From JAUIAI01 sp963976885 (GTDB lineage Bacteria; Pseudomonadota; Gammaproteobacteria; Burkholderiales; Burkholderiaceae_E): a DNA stretch of 13,510 nt. The notes beneath the pieces were generated by a model. The model worked only from the letters and a program-made list of their open reading frames with translations, ran no database searches and was not told the DNA's origin. Within the stretch, counting starts at the first letter, position 1. The number at the start of each line of letters is the position of its first letter. A program made the translations under genes and the position numbers. Location: the NCBI GenBank assembly GCA_963976885.1, contig CAXBNM010000106.1, positions 1 to 13,510 on the forward strand, read 5' to 3'. This document shows positions 1-7,972 of the stretch, piece by piece.

Positions 1-1
1 C

Positions 2-472
2 GACCTGAAGGGCAAAACCTTTGCGTTCGGTTCGCCTTCGTCCACGTCCGGTCATCTGATGCCGCGTTCGTTCCTGCTCAAGGACGGTATCAACCCCGAT
101 GCGGACATGCGCGTTTCTTTCTCGGGCGCCCATGACGCGACCGCGTTTTCGGTGGCGGGTGGCAAAGTGGCCGCCGGCGCACTGAACATCGCGGTCTGGG
201 AAAAACTGGTCGAGAGCAACAAGATCGATACCGACAAGGTCAAGGTCTTCTACACGACGCCGCCTTACTACGATTACAACTGGACGGTGCGCAAAGACAT
301 GGACCCGGCGACGCGGCAAGCGCTGGTTGACGCGTTCACTGCGCTCAAGCCCGATGACCCAACCGGTAAGCAGATTCTCGATCTGCAACGGGCCAGCGCT
401 TTCGTGCCGACCAAGGCCGAGAACTATGCTGATATCGAAAAAGCGGCTATCAGCGCTGGCCTGATCAAGTAA
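2..472 (+). CDS. phnD: PhnD-type ABC transporter substrate-binding protein, C-terminal part (5' end outside window)
   Basis: The reading frame is open from the window edge (codons from position 2), so only the last 156 residues are seen; the signal peptide and first lobe lie outside. The product should be a periplasmic binding protein that delivers an oxyanion to the permeases encoded downstream. The visible part has the PhnD-family loop 'FGSPSSTSGHLMP', whose Ser/Thr residues bind the phosphonate group in characterised PhnD proteins. It then has 'FSGAHDATAFSVAGGKVAAGALN' split over the second lobe and a 'YDYNWTV' segment near the hinge. The acidic residue often found in the 'KVDAGA'-like segment of PhnD proteins is Ala here. 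As I recall, databases label some YNW-containing relatives as putative selenate binders, so phosphonate, phosphite or another oxyanion are all possible. It lies 7 nt upstream of the ATPase gene, in the same operon. The family is confident; the ligand is not. Confidence 0.85.
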   Translation, partial: DLKGKTFAFGSPSSTSGHLMPRSFLLKDGINPDADMRVSFSGAHDATAFSVAGGKVAAGALNIAVWEKLVESNKIDTDKVKVFYTTPPYYDYNWTVRKDMDPATRQALVDAFTALKPDDPTGKQILDLQRASAFVPTKAENYADIEKAAISAGLIK

Positions 473-479
473 ACGGGCA

Positions 480-1340
480 ATGCTGGAAACCGCCGCCATG
501 GCCTCGTTGACCATCGAAGCGCAGCAAATCACCGTGCGCCACAATCCCGACCGGGCTGCGGTGCAGGCGGTTTCGCTGCGGGTTGAGCCGGGCGAGCAAA
601 TCGCCCTGATCGGCCCCAGCGGCGCCGGTAAAACAACCTTGCTGTCGGTGCTCGGGGCGGCACGCCAACCCGAAGAAGGGCAGTTGTTGCTGGCCGGTGC
701 CAATCCGTGGGCAATGCGGGGCCGGGCGATGCGGACGGCGCGACAGCGCTTGTTCATCGCGCCGCAGGTGCCGCCATTGCCCCCGCGTCAGCGCGTGGTC
801 ACGGCCGTGATGGCCGGCCAGTTGCCGGTCTGGTCACTGTGGCGCACCTTGCGCTCGCTTTGGTACGCCAGTGATGCGGCCGAAGCTTATCGAGCATTGC
901 AGACTTTCTCGCTTGGCGACAAGCTGTGGTCGCGCGTGGATCGGTTGTCGGGCGGCGAGCGACAACGGGTCAGTCTGGCCCGTGGTCTGGTCAGCCGTGC
1001 CGAAGCCTTGTTCATCGATGAGCCCTTGTCCGCGCTCGATCCGGCGTTGGCCGAGCAAACCTTGCGTGCCTTGGTCGACCATGCCTGCCAACGGCAGGCC
1101 ACGCTGGTGTGCAGCCTGCATCAGGTCGATCTTGCGCTGGCCCACTTTCCCCGCATCGTGGGGCTGCGCGACGGCGAGCTGGTCTTTGATCTGCCAACGG
1201 CGCAAGTGTCCCGGCAGGCCGTCCAGGATCTTTATTTCGGGCGCGAAAGCGACAGTGACGGCGGTGCGTCGATTCATTCGCTGGTGCCTGGCGCCGGTGC
1301 CGAGGCTGGTGCGGTTTCGATCGCCAGCCGCTGCGCCTGA
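480..1340 (+). CDS. phnC: PhnC-type ABC transporter ATP-binding protein
   Basis: A 286-residue cytoplasmic ATPase that would power import through the two permeases encoded next. All ABC motifs are visible: Walker A GPSGAGKTT (residues 45-53), Q-loop Gln near 96, signature LSGGERQR (156-163), Walker B ALFIDE (176-181) followed by the D-loop SALD, and the H-loop His near 214. Length is slightly above the usual 250-280 because of a low-complexity Gly/Ala-rich tail after about residue 255 with no recognisable domain. The start at 480 gives the longest frame and lies 7 nt after the binding-protein stop. An in-frame ATG at 498 (residue 7) is an equally plausible start, with a GGAAA sequence upstream. 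The assignment to PhnC rather than another ABC ATPase rests mainly on the neighbouring PhnD/PhnE-type genes. Confidence 0.9.
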   Translation: MLETAAMASLTIEAQQITVRHNPDRAAVQAVSLRVEPGEQIALIGPSGAGKTTLLSVLGAARQPEEGQLLLAGANPWAMRGRAMRTARQRLFIAPQVPPLPPRQRVVTAVMAGQLPVWSLWRTLRSLWYASDAAEAYRALQTFSLGDKLWSRVDRLSGGERQRVSLARGLVSRAEALFIDEPLSALDPALAEQTLRALVDHACQRQATLVCSLHQVDLALAHFPRIVGLRDGELVFDLPTAQVSRQAVQDLYFGRESDSDGGASIHSLVPGAGAEAGAVSIASRCA

Positions 1341-1341
1341 A

Positions 1342-2196
1342 ATGAATACCGTTCAGGCCAGAGCCCCAATGCGGGCGGACTTTGTCGATCCGGCCTGGCG
1401 GGCACGGTTGGGCTGGGGCATTCTGTTTCTCGTGATTTGCTGGCCATTGCTGGTGGCCAGTGAGTTTCGGCCATGGACCTTGTTTGACGCGCACGCGTTG
1501 CAAGTGACGAGCAATTTCCTGGCAACCTTCTTTCCGCCTGCGCTCGCACCCGACTTTCTGGCCTTGGTGCTTGAGGCCACCTGGATCACGATCGCCATTG
1601 CTACCGCCGGGCTGACTTTAGGCTGGGTGGCGTCGGTGCCGCTGACCCTGATCGCCAGTGCGCGTTTGTCACAATCGGCGCAGGGGCGACCGATGGCGCG
1701 CTGGCGCGCTGTTGTGCGTCAACTGGTGCGCTGGTTGCTGGTGTTTTTGCGCAGTGTGCCCGAATTGGTCTGGGCGCTGCTGTTCGTGCGCGTGGTCGGG
1801 CTGGATCCGACGGCCGGCGTGCTGGCCATTGCGCTGACCTACGCCGGCATGCTCGGCAAGGTGTATGCCGAAGTACTGGAGTCGGTCGATTCAGCGCCTA
1901 CCGACGCGTTGCTGCGCAACGGCTCCAGCCGTATCGGCGCGTTTCTGTATGGCAGTCTGCCGCAATGCGCGACCGAGTTGACCTCGTATACGGTATTCCG
2001 ATGGGAGTGCGCGGTGCGCTCGTCGGTGATCATGGGCTTTGTGGGCGCCGGTGGGCTGGGCCAGCAACTGGATATGTCGATGAAGATGTTCGCCGGCAGT
2101 GAAGTGGCCACCATTCTGATCATGTTCATGGTGCTGGTCGGGGTGGCTGATCGTGTCAGTACCATGCTGCGCAATCTGCTCGAGCGTGGCCAATGA
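1342..2196 (+). CDS. phnE: PhnE-type ABC transporter permease, first copy
   Basis: A 284-residue inner-membrane permease of the PhnE/MetI-like binding-protein-dependent transport superfamily. Hydrophobic stretches lie at about residues 24-40, 78-108, 130-152, 155-176 and 253-270. PhnE hallmarks include 'RSVPELVWALLFV' (137-149), a degenerate EAA coupling loop around 180-208 (PTDALLRNGSS...LPQ) that should contact PhnC, and 'VGAGGLGQ' (234-241). The frame stays open upstream through the ATPase gene, but that stretch reads as non-membrane shadow sequence. I therefore place the start at ATG 1342, one base after the ATPase stop; an ATG at 1369-1372 that would remove nine or ten residues is an alternative. 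No clear Shine-Dalgarno is visible, which suggests translational coupling. The gene overlaps the next permease gene by 4 nt. The two permeases probably form a heterodimer; the substrate is unresolved. Confidence 0.87.
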   Translation: MNTVQARAPMRADFVDPAWRARLGWGILFLVICWPLLVASEFRPWTLFDAHALQVTSNFLATFFPPALAPDFLALVLEATWITIAIATAGLTLGWVASVPLTLIASARLSQSAQGRPMARWRAVVRQLVRWLLVFLRSVPELVWALLFVRVVGLDPTAGVLAIALTYAGMLGKVYAEVLESVDSAPTDALLRNGSSRIGAFLYGSLPQCATELTSYTVFRWECAVRSSVIMGFVGAGGLGQQLDMSMKMFAGSEVATILIMFMVLVGVADRVSTMLRNLLERGQ

Positions 2197-3029
2197 AGCA
2201 GACCTCGCACGCTGACACGGCCACCGATGCCGCAATGCCGCTGCGCCCGCCGCAAGATCTGCGCGCCCGGCTCATCGGGCCGGCAACGCTGTTGCTCATC
2301 GTTGCCAGTTTCTGGTCGCTGGATCTGCAATGGGGCGAGTTTCTGCAAGCCGACGCCTTCGCCAAGATGGGGGAGTTCATCGGCGGTTTTTTCCCGCCCA
2401 CCACCGACTCCGAGTTTCTCGCCCGGCTCGGCGTGGCGGCCCTCGAAACGATAGCGATGTCGTTTCTGGGCACGGTGATCGCGGCGGTAGTGGCGCTGGC
2501 GTTTGCCGTGATTGCAGCCGGTGCGCCCGGGCAGCGGCCGTTGCGCCGGGCCGTCAAAACATTGACCCGTCTGGTTCTCAATGCCTTGCGTTCGATTCCC
2601 GAATTGGTCTGGGCGGCACTGCTGGTGATTGCTGCCGGTCTGGGGCCGTTTCCGGGCACGCTGGCACTGGCGGCTCACACGGTGGGGGTGCTGGGCCGGT
2701 TGTTTGCCGACAGCCTCGAGAATCTACCGCGTGAGCCATCCGATGCTCTTGCGCAAAACGGTGCGTCCGGCTTCAGTGTGTTTGCCTATGCCACGCTGCC
2801 TCTGGCCCTTCCGCAGTTGATGTCGTACGTGTTGTACCGCTGGGAAAACAATATCCGGGCGGCAACCGTTCTCGGCGTTGTCGGGGCGGGGGGCTTGGGC
2901 CAGCTGCTTTATTACCACCTCAGCCTGTTCCATATGGAGCAGGCCGCCAGCGTGGTGTTGGCCATGTTGTTTCTGGTCGGTCTGGTCGATCTGATCAGCT
3001 TCAAGGCACGCCAGCGCCTGACCCGTTGA
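2193..3029 (+). CDS. phnE: PhnE-type ABC transporter permease, second copy
   Basis: A 278-residue inner-membrane permease paralogous to the preceding one. The shared landmarks fall in the same order: 'RSIPELVWAALLV' (133-145), the coupling loop 'EPSDALAQNGASG...ATLPLALPQ' (181-208) and 'GVVGAGGLGQ' (228-237). Both copies also have a similar N-terminal layout, with a membrane segment, then a 'FFPP' element before the second membrane block. Its ATG overlaps the stop of the first permease gene (ATGA, 2193-2196), which indicates coupled translation and roughly equal production, as expected for a heterodimeric channel. Many Phn-type systems encode two PhnE proteins, so this copy number is not unusual. 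It is the last gene of the operon visible here. No lyase, hydrolase or phosphite dehydrogenase gene follows, so the fate of the imported compound cannot be read from the window. Confidence 0.87.
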   Translation: MKQTSHADTATDAAMPLRPPQDLRARLIGPATLLLIVASFWSLDLQWGEFLQADAFAKMGEFIGGFFPPTTDSEFLARLGVAALETIAMSFLGTVIAAVVALAFAVIAAGAPGQRPLRRAVKTLTRLVLNALRSIPELVWAALLVIAAGLGPFPGTLALAAHTVGVLGRLFADSLENLPREPSDALAQNGASGFSVFAYATLPLALPQLMSYVLYRWENNIRAATVLGVVGAGGLGQLLYYHLSLFHMEQAASVVLAMLFLVGLVDLISFKARQRLTR

Positions 3030-3119
3030 GCGGTCCGTACGGCAGTTGCCGCAGTTGCGGCCTGTACGAGGTGCATTGCCACAAGATGGGGCCGATGCCC
3101 GGATTCAAGCCGAGGGCTT

Positions 3120-4535
3120 TCAGCGCTGCAGAATCGAGCGGGCGAAGGCGGTCAGTTTGGCCTGACGCTCCGGACTCGGACGGGCCAGTGCCAGGCTGAA
3201 GCAGATTCTGGCGCCTTCCTTGAACGAGTTGTCGACCCAGATCTCGCCGCCGTGAGCCTGAATGATTTCGCGCGCCATCGACAGACCTATGCCTGAGCCT
3301 TCATAGTCGGCCACGGCATTATGCAGGCGATGGAAGGGCTCAAAAATGCTTTCGGCTTCGCCCGGATCGATTCCGATGCCGTTGTCGGACACCGAAACCA
3401 CCAGCATATTGCCCTGTTGCTCGGAGTGGATTTCAATGTGCGGGATGACGGCCGGCGCCACATACTTGAGACTGTTGCCCAGCAGATTGTGCAAGACCCG
3501 GTTCAGCAGCTCAGCGTCGGCACGTACATTGCCTTGCACCTCGTTGATGATCTGCGCCTCGCGCATTGAAATGTTGCCGGCAAGCTCATCAACCACCCGA
3601 GCCACCGCGGCGCGGATCGACATGGTTTCGAGCTTGGGTTGGGCGAAACTGGTCTGCGTGAATTCGAGCAAGCTGTTGATGATTCGATCCATGCGCTGCA
3701 CGGTTTCATCAATGCGCCCGGCGATGCGCGACACCGACCCGGGGTCATCGGCCTCTTTATCAACCAGCGATGTGAACAGGCTGATGTGTTGCAAGGGCGT
3801 CTTCAGGTCGTGCGAGACCATGCCGGCGAACTGTTTGATCGCCTTGTTGGCTACTTGCAGTTCCTGGTTGCCGCTGGCCAGTTCCAGGTTGAGCGCATTG
3901 ATCGAGGCGAGGTGACGCTGGTCCTTGAGTCGACTTTCGCGCTGAAAAATCAGCACCAACAAGGTCACCGCGAACAGTACGGCCGCCGCGGCGCTGAGCC
4001 AGTTCAGCTTTGAGCCGCGTTGCTCAAGCGCGCGTGAGCGCGTCGTTATCGCGTCGGTGATCTGATTCATCAGGAGGCTGATTTCCTGAATCGCCGGGTC
4101 GTCGGTTACTTTCACGACGGTATCAATGTCGCGCGGCGCCTCGCCGGCCTTGGCCAGTTCGGTGATCGTGTCGATCCGGTCCCGGTAGTTGATGATCATG
4201 CGCCGGGTTTCGGTCAGCCGCTGATCGACGTTCAGCGAGTGAGCACTGCTTTCAAGTTCGTCGATCAAGGCCAGCGCGCTGTTGGCGTCGCGCCGCACAT
4301 CATCCGCGTATTCCTGCTGATCGGAGCGCAGCACGTAGTTCTTGAAGTTGTGAATCATGCCGCCGTAGCCGATTCGTTGATTCAATTGCATGGCGGCATC
4401 AACGCTTGACGCAAGATAGGCGCGCAAGTCGTCGAGATCCTGGCGGACTGTATAGGCCGACCAGATCTGCGCAGCAATCAGGGCGCAGAGTACTGGTGTC
4501 CCCAGTACCCAAAACCCGGCGTTGTTTCGCGGCAT
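3120..4535 (-). CDS. Membrane-bound sensor histidine kinase (orphan)
   Basis: A 471-residue inner-membrane kinase expected to autophosphorylate on His and pass the phosphate to an unknown response regulator. A transmembrane helix at about 8-30 and another at 178-198 flank a mostly helical periplasmic region of some 145 residues containing the motif 'IGYGGMIHNFKNYVLR' (55-70). No clear HAMP domain follows; instead a linker with coiled-coil character (about 200-235) leads to the H-box 'MVSHDLKTPL' with phosphoacceptor H242. The ATPase domain has the N-box 'NLLGNSLKYV' (350-359), G1 'DNGIGID' (384-390), F-box 'IFEPFHRL' and G2 'GSGIGLSM' (413-420), so it looks catalytically complete. The ATG at 4535 is preceded by a GGGGA Shine-Dalgarno about five bases upstream. 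Its gene converges on the transporter operon and has no regulator beside it in the window. The signal is unknown. Confidence 0.9.
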   Translation of the reverse strand: MPRNNAGFWVLGTPVLCALIAAQIWSAYTVRQDLDDLRAYLASSVDAAMQLNQRIGYGGMIHNFKNYVLRSDQQEYADDVRRDANSALALIDELESSAHSLNVDQRLTETRRMIINYRDRIDTITELAKAGEAPRDIDTVVKVTDDPAIQEISLLMNQITDAITTRSRALEQRGSKLNWLSAAAAVLFAVTLLVLIFQRESRLKDQRHLASINALNLELASGNQELQVANKAIKQFAGMVSHDLKTPLQHISLFTSLVDKEADDPGSVSRIAGRIDETVQRMDRIINSLLEFTQTSFAQPKLETMSIRAAVARVVDELAGNISMREAQIINEVQGNVRADAELLNRVLHNLLGNSLKYVAPAVIPHIEIHSEQQGNMLVVSVSDNGIGIDPGEAESIFEPFHRLHNAVADYEGSGIGLSMAREIIQAHGGEIWVDNSFKEGARICFSLALARPSPERQAKLTAFARSILQR

Positions 4536-4697
4536 TATTTCCCCGAGATTCGATACTCGTCTTTAGTCCGGCATCTTATCGCTTTTGGCCCCGGTGTGCG
4601 GAAAAGGCAGGGGGGTGGCGTTGTGTCGGTGCGCACGACGCGCAGGCTTGTGGCAAAAATACCGGTCGGGTTTTGTTCGTGGGTCCGGGGAAGGGGG

Positions 4698-5459
4698 TCA
4701 GCGAAAATCCCGGGACCGCATGCTCAGAGCGCCAAGCATGGCGGTGTGGTCGAGCACTCGCCGGGCGATCAGATGGCGGACCATGCCGCTGTCAGGATCT
4801 CTTTGCCAGACGCCGTAAATAGTCATCAAGCGGGCGCCGAGTACCGCCTGACGAAATTTTTCGACCATATCGGGCCAGACAATCACATTGATCTGGCCTG
4901 TTTCGTCTTCCAGCGTCACGAAAACCACGCCTTTGGCGGTGCCGGGGCGTTGACGATGGGTCACGATGCCGCTGGCGCGGGCCAGACGGCCGTCCGGGTA
5001 GTCTTGCAGGTTGGCTGCCGTGTCGATCTGCAAGTGCTGCAAGCTGGGGCGCAGCAGCGCCAACGGATGCCGGCCCATGGGCACCCCAAGCGCCTGATAA
5101 TCGGCCACGATGTCTTCGGCCTCCGGGGGCGGTTTGAGCCTGACCGGGTCTTCGTCGAAGCTTGCGTCGGCCAACAGCAAAGGGGGGTAATCAACGGCGC
5201 TGACCTCCCAATGAGCATTGGCCCGGTGGCCGGCCAGCGAGTGCAAGGCATTGGCGTGGGCCAGAGCCTGCAAGGCCTGGGCAGGGAGCCGGGTGCAGGC
5301 GGCCAGATCTTCCACGCTGTCAAAGGCAAACTCGGTGAGTGGCTCGCCGTGTCTTGCCGGCGTAATGCCTCGCGCCTGCTCGCGATTGGCCCGCGCCGCC
5401 AGCAAGGTATTGGCATCCTGGCGTGACAACTTGCTGATCCGGTTCAGGCCCAGCCGCAC
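4698..5459 (-). CDS. dnaE2: DnaE2/ImuC C-terminal fragment: helix-hairpin-helix and OB-fold region
   Basis: This 253-residue frame is the tail of the split polymerase. It starts at an internal GTG in 'VRLGLNRISKLS', a conserved interior motif, so the GTG is probably not a real initiation site. Residues 1-75 correspond to the helix-hairpin-helix region ('DANTLLAAR...SVEDLAACTRLP'). The OB fold at about 160-235 includes 'ASGIVTHRQRPGTAKGVVF', 'VTLEDETGQINVIVWPD' and 'GVWQRDPDSGMVRHLIARRV', which is highly characteristic of DnaE2. Family register extends at least eight codons upstream of the GTG, to about 5483, overlapping the end of the N-terminal frame. No Shine-Dalgarno or promoter for independent expression is apparent. 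The TGA at 4698-4700 is close to the family's usual C-terminus, so the 3' end appears undamaged. Confidence 0.8.
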   Translation of the reverse strand: MRLGLNRISKLSRQDANTLLAARANREQARGITPARHGEPLTEFAFDSVEDLAACTRLPAQALQALAHANALHSLAGHRANAHWEVSAVDYPPLLLADASFDEDPVRLKPPPEAEDIVADYQALGVPMGRHPLALLRPSLQHLQIDTAANLQDYPDGRLARASGIVTHRQRPGTAKGVVFVTLEDETGQINVIVWPDMVEKFRQAVLGARLMTIYGVWQRDPDSGMVRHLIARRVLDHTAMLGALSMRSRDFR

Positions 5460-7864
5460 CGCTGGTTGCGGGCGGTAGTCAGTTGCGCCGGCGCATAAAA
5501 GCCCAGCGGCTGGCTGTTGAGCATGGCGGCCAGAAAAGCGGCGGGTTCGTGGCGTTTGATCCAGCAGCTCACATAGACCAGCAACGCAAAGCTGGCGGCA
5601 TGGCTTTCAGGAAAGCCGTATTCCCCGAAGCCTTCGATCTGCTTGAAGATGCGCTCGGCAAACGCAAGATCGTAGCCACGGTCGAGCATGCCCTGGATGA
5701 CTTTTTCCTGAAACGGACCGAGCCCGCCCTTGCGTTTCCAGGCGGCCATTGCGCGGCGGAGTTGATCGGCCTCGCCCGGGGAAAAACCGGCGGCCAGAAT
5801 GGCAACCTGCATCACCTGCTCCTGAAAGATCGGAATGCCCAGCGTGCGCTCCAGGGCCGGGCGAATTTCATCGCGCGGGTAGTCGACCGCTTCGAGCCCC
5901 TGCCGGCGGCGCAGATAAGGGTGAATCATGCCGCCCTGAATGGGGCCGGGGCGCACGATGGCGACCTCGATGACCAGATCGTAGAAGCGGCGGGGCCGCA
6001 GGCGCGGCAACATGCTCATCTGGGCGCGCGATTCAATCTGGAATACGCCAACGGTATCGGCCTTGCAGATCATGTCGTAGGTGGCAGCGTCTTCGCCCGG
6101 GATGTGTTGAATCAGGAATGGGGTGCTTGCCTGACCGGGTTGGGTCCGGCGCGCGCCGATCAGTTCGAGCGCGCGCCGGATGGCGCTGAGCATGCCGAGC
6201 GCCAGCACATCGACCTTGAGCAGACCGAGCGCATCGAGATCGTCTTTGTCCCACTGAATGACGCTGCGATCGACCATGGACGCGTTTTCGACCGGCACCA
6301 GGCGGGTGAGTTTGTCGCGGGCAATCACAAAGCCGCCGGTGTGTTGCGACAGATGACGCGGGAAGGTCATCAAGGTGTTGACCATCGTGACCCAGTGCTG
6401 CACCAGCACCGAGTTGGGATCGAAACCGATGGCCGCCAGTTTGTCGGGCTTCATTTCCTTGCCATCCCACCAGGCATGCGAGCGGGCGAGTTGATCGAGG
6501 CGCTGGTTCTCGACACCAAGCGCCTTGCCAACATCGCGCATGGCCGAGCGCGGCCGGTAGCTGATGACGGTTGCCGTCAGCGCGGCCCGCTCGCGGCCGT
6601 ACTTGGTGTAGATGTACTGCATCACTTCTTCGCGGCGCTGGTGTTCAAAATCGACGTCGATGTCGGGGGGTTCGTTGCGCTCCTTGCTGATGAAGCGCTC
6701 GAACAACATGCTCATCCGCGCCGGGTCGACTTCGGTAATGCCCAGGCAATAACAAACCGCCGAGTTGGCCGCCGAGCCGCGGCCCTGACAAAGAATACCC
6801 TGGTCACGGGCAAAGCGAACGATATCGGCAACGGTCAGAAAGTAGGGCTCATAGCTCAGGTCGGCGATCAGGTTCAGTTCATGTTCGATTTGTTTATGTA
6901 CCCCGTCGGGCATGCCGCCGGGGTAACGGGCCGGGGCGCCTTCGTAGGTGAGATGGCGCAACCAGCTTGCCGGGGTATGGCCGGGCGGAACGATTTCTTC
7001 GGGGTATTCGTAGCGCAACTCTTCCAGCGAGAAGCCGCAACGCGAGGTGACTTCAAGCGTTTGCTCGAGCAGGTCTTCGGGGTAGCGTTGACTGAGGCGC
7101 ACACGGCTGCGCAGATGTTGTTCGGCATTGGGCGCGAGCGCGTGGCCGCAGTTTTTCAGCGGTGTGTTCAGACGGATGGCGGTGAGGGTGTCGTGCAGAC
7201 TTTTGCGGGAGCGCACGTGATAGTGCACATCGCCGGTGGCGCACAAAGGCAAGTGCAGGCGTGCGGACAAACGACGCATCAGCGCCAGATGCGCCAGATC
7301 GGCGCCCTGGTTAAGCAAAGTGACCCCCAACCAGAGGCGGTTGGCAAAGCGGCTGGCAAAAAACTGCGCCGCGCTGTTGAAGTGCGCGGCCAGTTCGGGA
7401 CGGGTGGCGAGCCCGGCCGGTGGCAGCAGCAACACGACGCAGTCGTGCAGCGCGTCGTCGAAGTCTTCGGCCCGCAGTTGGTAATGCCCTTTGTCGGCGC
7501 GACGCCGGGCCGTGCTGATGAATTCGCTCAGATTGCCATAACCGTGCCGGTTGGTGGCAATGACTACCAGGCGCGGCGCATGCTCGGGGCGCAGACCGGC
7601 CGCCTGATTGTTTGACAGCTCGGCCGGCAGCTGCGGGTCGGGCCAGAGCGTGGCCAGTGAAAAGGAGGCGCCAATCAGCAGTTGCAGATCGCACTGGCGG
7701 GCCTGCAGGTGCGCCCGCACGGCGCCGGCCAGCGAGCACTCATCGGTGATGGCCAGCGCTGTGTAGCCGAGTTCATGGGCGCGCGCGACCAGCTCTTCGG
7801 GGTGGGAGGCACCGCGTAGAAACGTGAAATTACTGGCGCATTGCAACTCGGCGTAAGCTTGCAT
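5444..7864 (-). CDS. dnaE2: DnaE2/ImuC N-terminal fragment: PHP, palm and fingers of error-prone polymerase
   Basis: This 806-residue frame holds the catalytic portion of the split polymerase. Residues 1 to about 230 are the PHP domain, beginning 'YAELQCASNFTFLRGASHP'. The palm contains 'PPDIDVDFE', with catalytic Asp at 401 and 403, and 'LLKVDVLALG' with the third Asp at 552. Other family landmarks are 'CQGRGSAANSAVCY' (359-372), 'RHLSQHTGGFVI' (503-514), 'VGVFQIESRAQM' (605-616), 'VRPGPIQGGMIHPY' (637-650) and 'FGEYGFPESHAASFA' (746-760). The last 11 residues after 'APAQL' are out of register with the family and mark the break. The ATG at 7864 begins the expected conserved N-terminus; no strong Shine-Dalgarno precedes it. 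If made, this fragment would have an intact active site but lack the HhH and OB regions. Activity is doubtful, though a partial protein cannot be excluded. Confidence 0.85.
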   Translation of the reverse strand: MQAYAELQCASNFTFLRGASHPEELVARAHELGYTALAITDECSLAGAVRAHLQARQCDLQLLIGASFSLATLWPDPQLPAELSNNQAAGLRPEHAPRLVVIATNRHGYGNLSEFISTARRRADKGHYQLRAEDFDDALHDCVVLLLPPAGLATRPELAAHFNSAAQFFASRFANRLWLGVTLLNQGADLAHLALMRRLSARLHLPLCATGDVHYHVRSRKSLHDTLTAIRLNTPLKNCGHALAPNAEQHLRSRVRLSQRYPEDLLEQTLEVTSRCGFSLEELRYEYPEEIVPPGHTPASWLRHLTYEGAPARYPGGMPDGVHKQIEHELNLIADLSYEPYFLTVADIVRFARDQGILCQGRGSAANSAVCYCLGITEVDPARMSMLFERFISKERNEPPDIDVDFEHQRREEVMQYIYTKYGRERAALTATVISYRPRSAMRDVGKALGVENQRLDQLARSHAWWDGKEMKPDKLAAIGFDPNSVLVQHWVTMVNTLMTFPRHLSQHTGGFVIARDKLTRLVPVENASMVDRSVIQWDKDDLDALGLLKVDVLALGMLSAIRRALELIGARRTQPGQASTPFLIQHIPGEDAATYDMICKADTVGVFQIESRAQMSMLPRLRPRRFYDLVIEVAIVRPGPIQGGMIHPYLRRRQGLEAVDYPRDEIRPALERTLGIPIFQEQVMQVAILAAGFSPGEADQLRRAMAAWKRKGGLGPFQEKVIQGMLDRGYDLAFAERIFKQIEGFGEYGFPESHAASFALLVYVSCWIKRHEPAAFLAAMLNSQPLGFYAPAQLTTARNQRCGWA

Positions 7865-7925
7865 GATGAATTCAGGTGCGTGAGTCCGATCGCAGGCGAC
7901 GGCATGACGGTGGCGCGATGCGTTG

Positions 7926-7939
7926 GGCAGATGTCTGCC
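7926..7939. repeat. Perfect inverted repeat GGCAGA-TG-TCTGCC in dnaE2 leader
   Basis: A 14-bp perfect inverted repeat lies between the LexA box and the dnaE2 start, about 62-75 nt upstream of the ATG. It is too short and lacks the T-tract needed for a terminator. It could be an operator for an unknown regulator or a small leader hairpin, or it may be chance. Confidence 0.35.
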
Positions 7940-7972
7940 TGGCCTGCAAGGTGCTTGGCGGGCTGAAAATGA

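Larger units (their letters stand above)
4698..7864 (-). pseudogene. dnaE2: Disrupted error-prone DNA polymerase DnaE2/ImuC gene (internal frame-changing deletion)
   Basis: The two overlapping frames on this strand are the N- and C-terminal parts of one C-family translesion polymerase of about 1,050-1,090 residues. The first part follows the family up to 'GFYAPAQL' and then runs out of frame into a TGA at 5444-5446. The second part is in family register from about 'YRPQPAVRLGL' (codons at 5454-5477). The family's intervening segment, recalled as 'DA..HGV.VRPVDVN.S.WD..LE', is absent from both frames. A simple one-base frameshift would keep those residues out of frame, so a deletion of roughly 90-120 bases, not a multiple of three, is the better reading. 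No other stops interrupt either half, which suggests recent damage or an assembly error. The LexA box remains upstream. The usual partners imuA and imuB are not adjacent. Confidence 0.85.

Noticed and set aside
871..1341. N-terminal extension of the first permease frame back to 871
   Set aside because: The stretch overlaps the ATPase gene in another frame, lacks membrane or family character, and the permease N-terminus fits the ATG at 1342.
3041..3060. Paired short hairpins (GGCAGTTGCC, CCGCAGTTGCGG) after the second permease gene as a terminator
   Set aside because: Stems are only 3-4 bp with 4-nt loops, they overlap, and no T-tract follows.
5483..7615. A 710-codon open frame on the + strand opposite dnaE2
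   Set aside because: It is the antisense shadow of the polymerase gene in GC-rich DNA. It has no coherent domain, is rich in His/Gln/Gly/Ala runs typical of shadows, and the opposite strand matches DnaE2 throughout.
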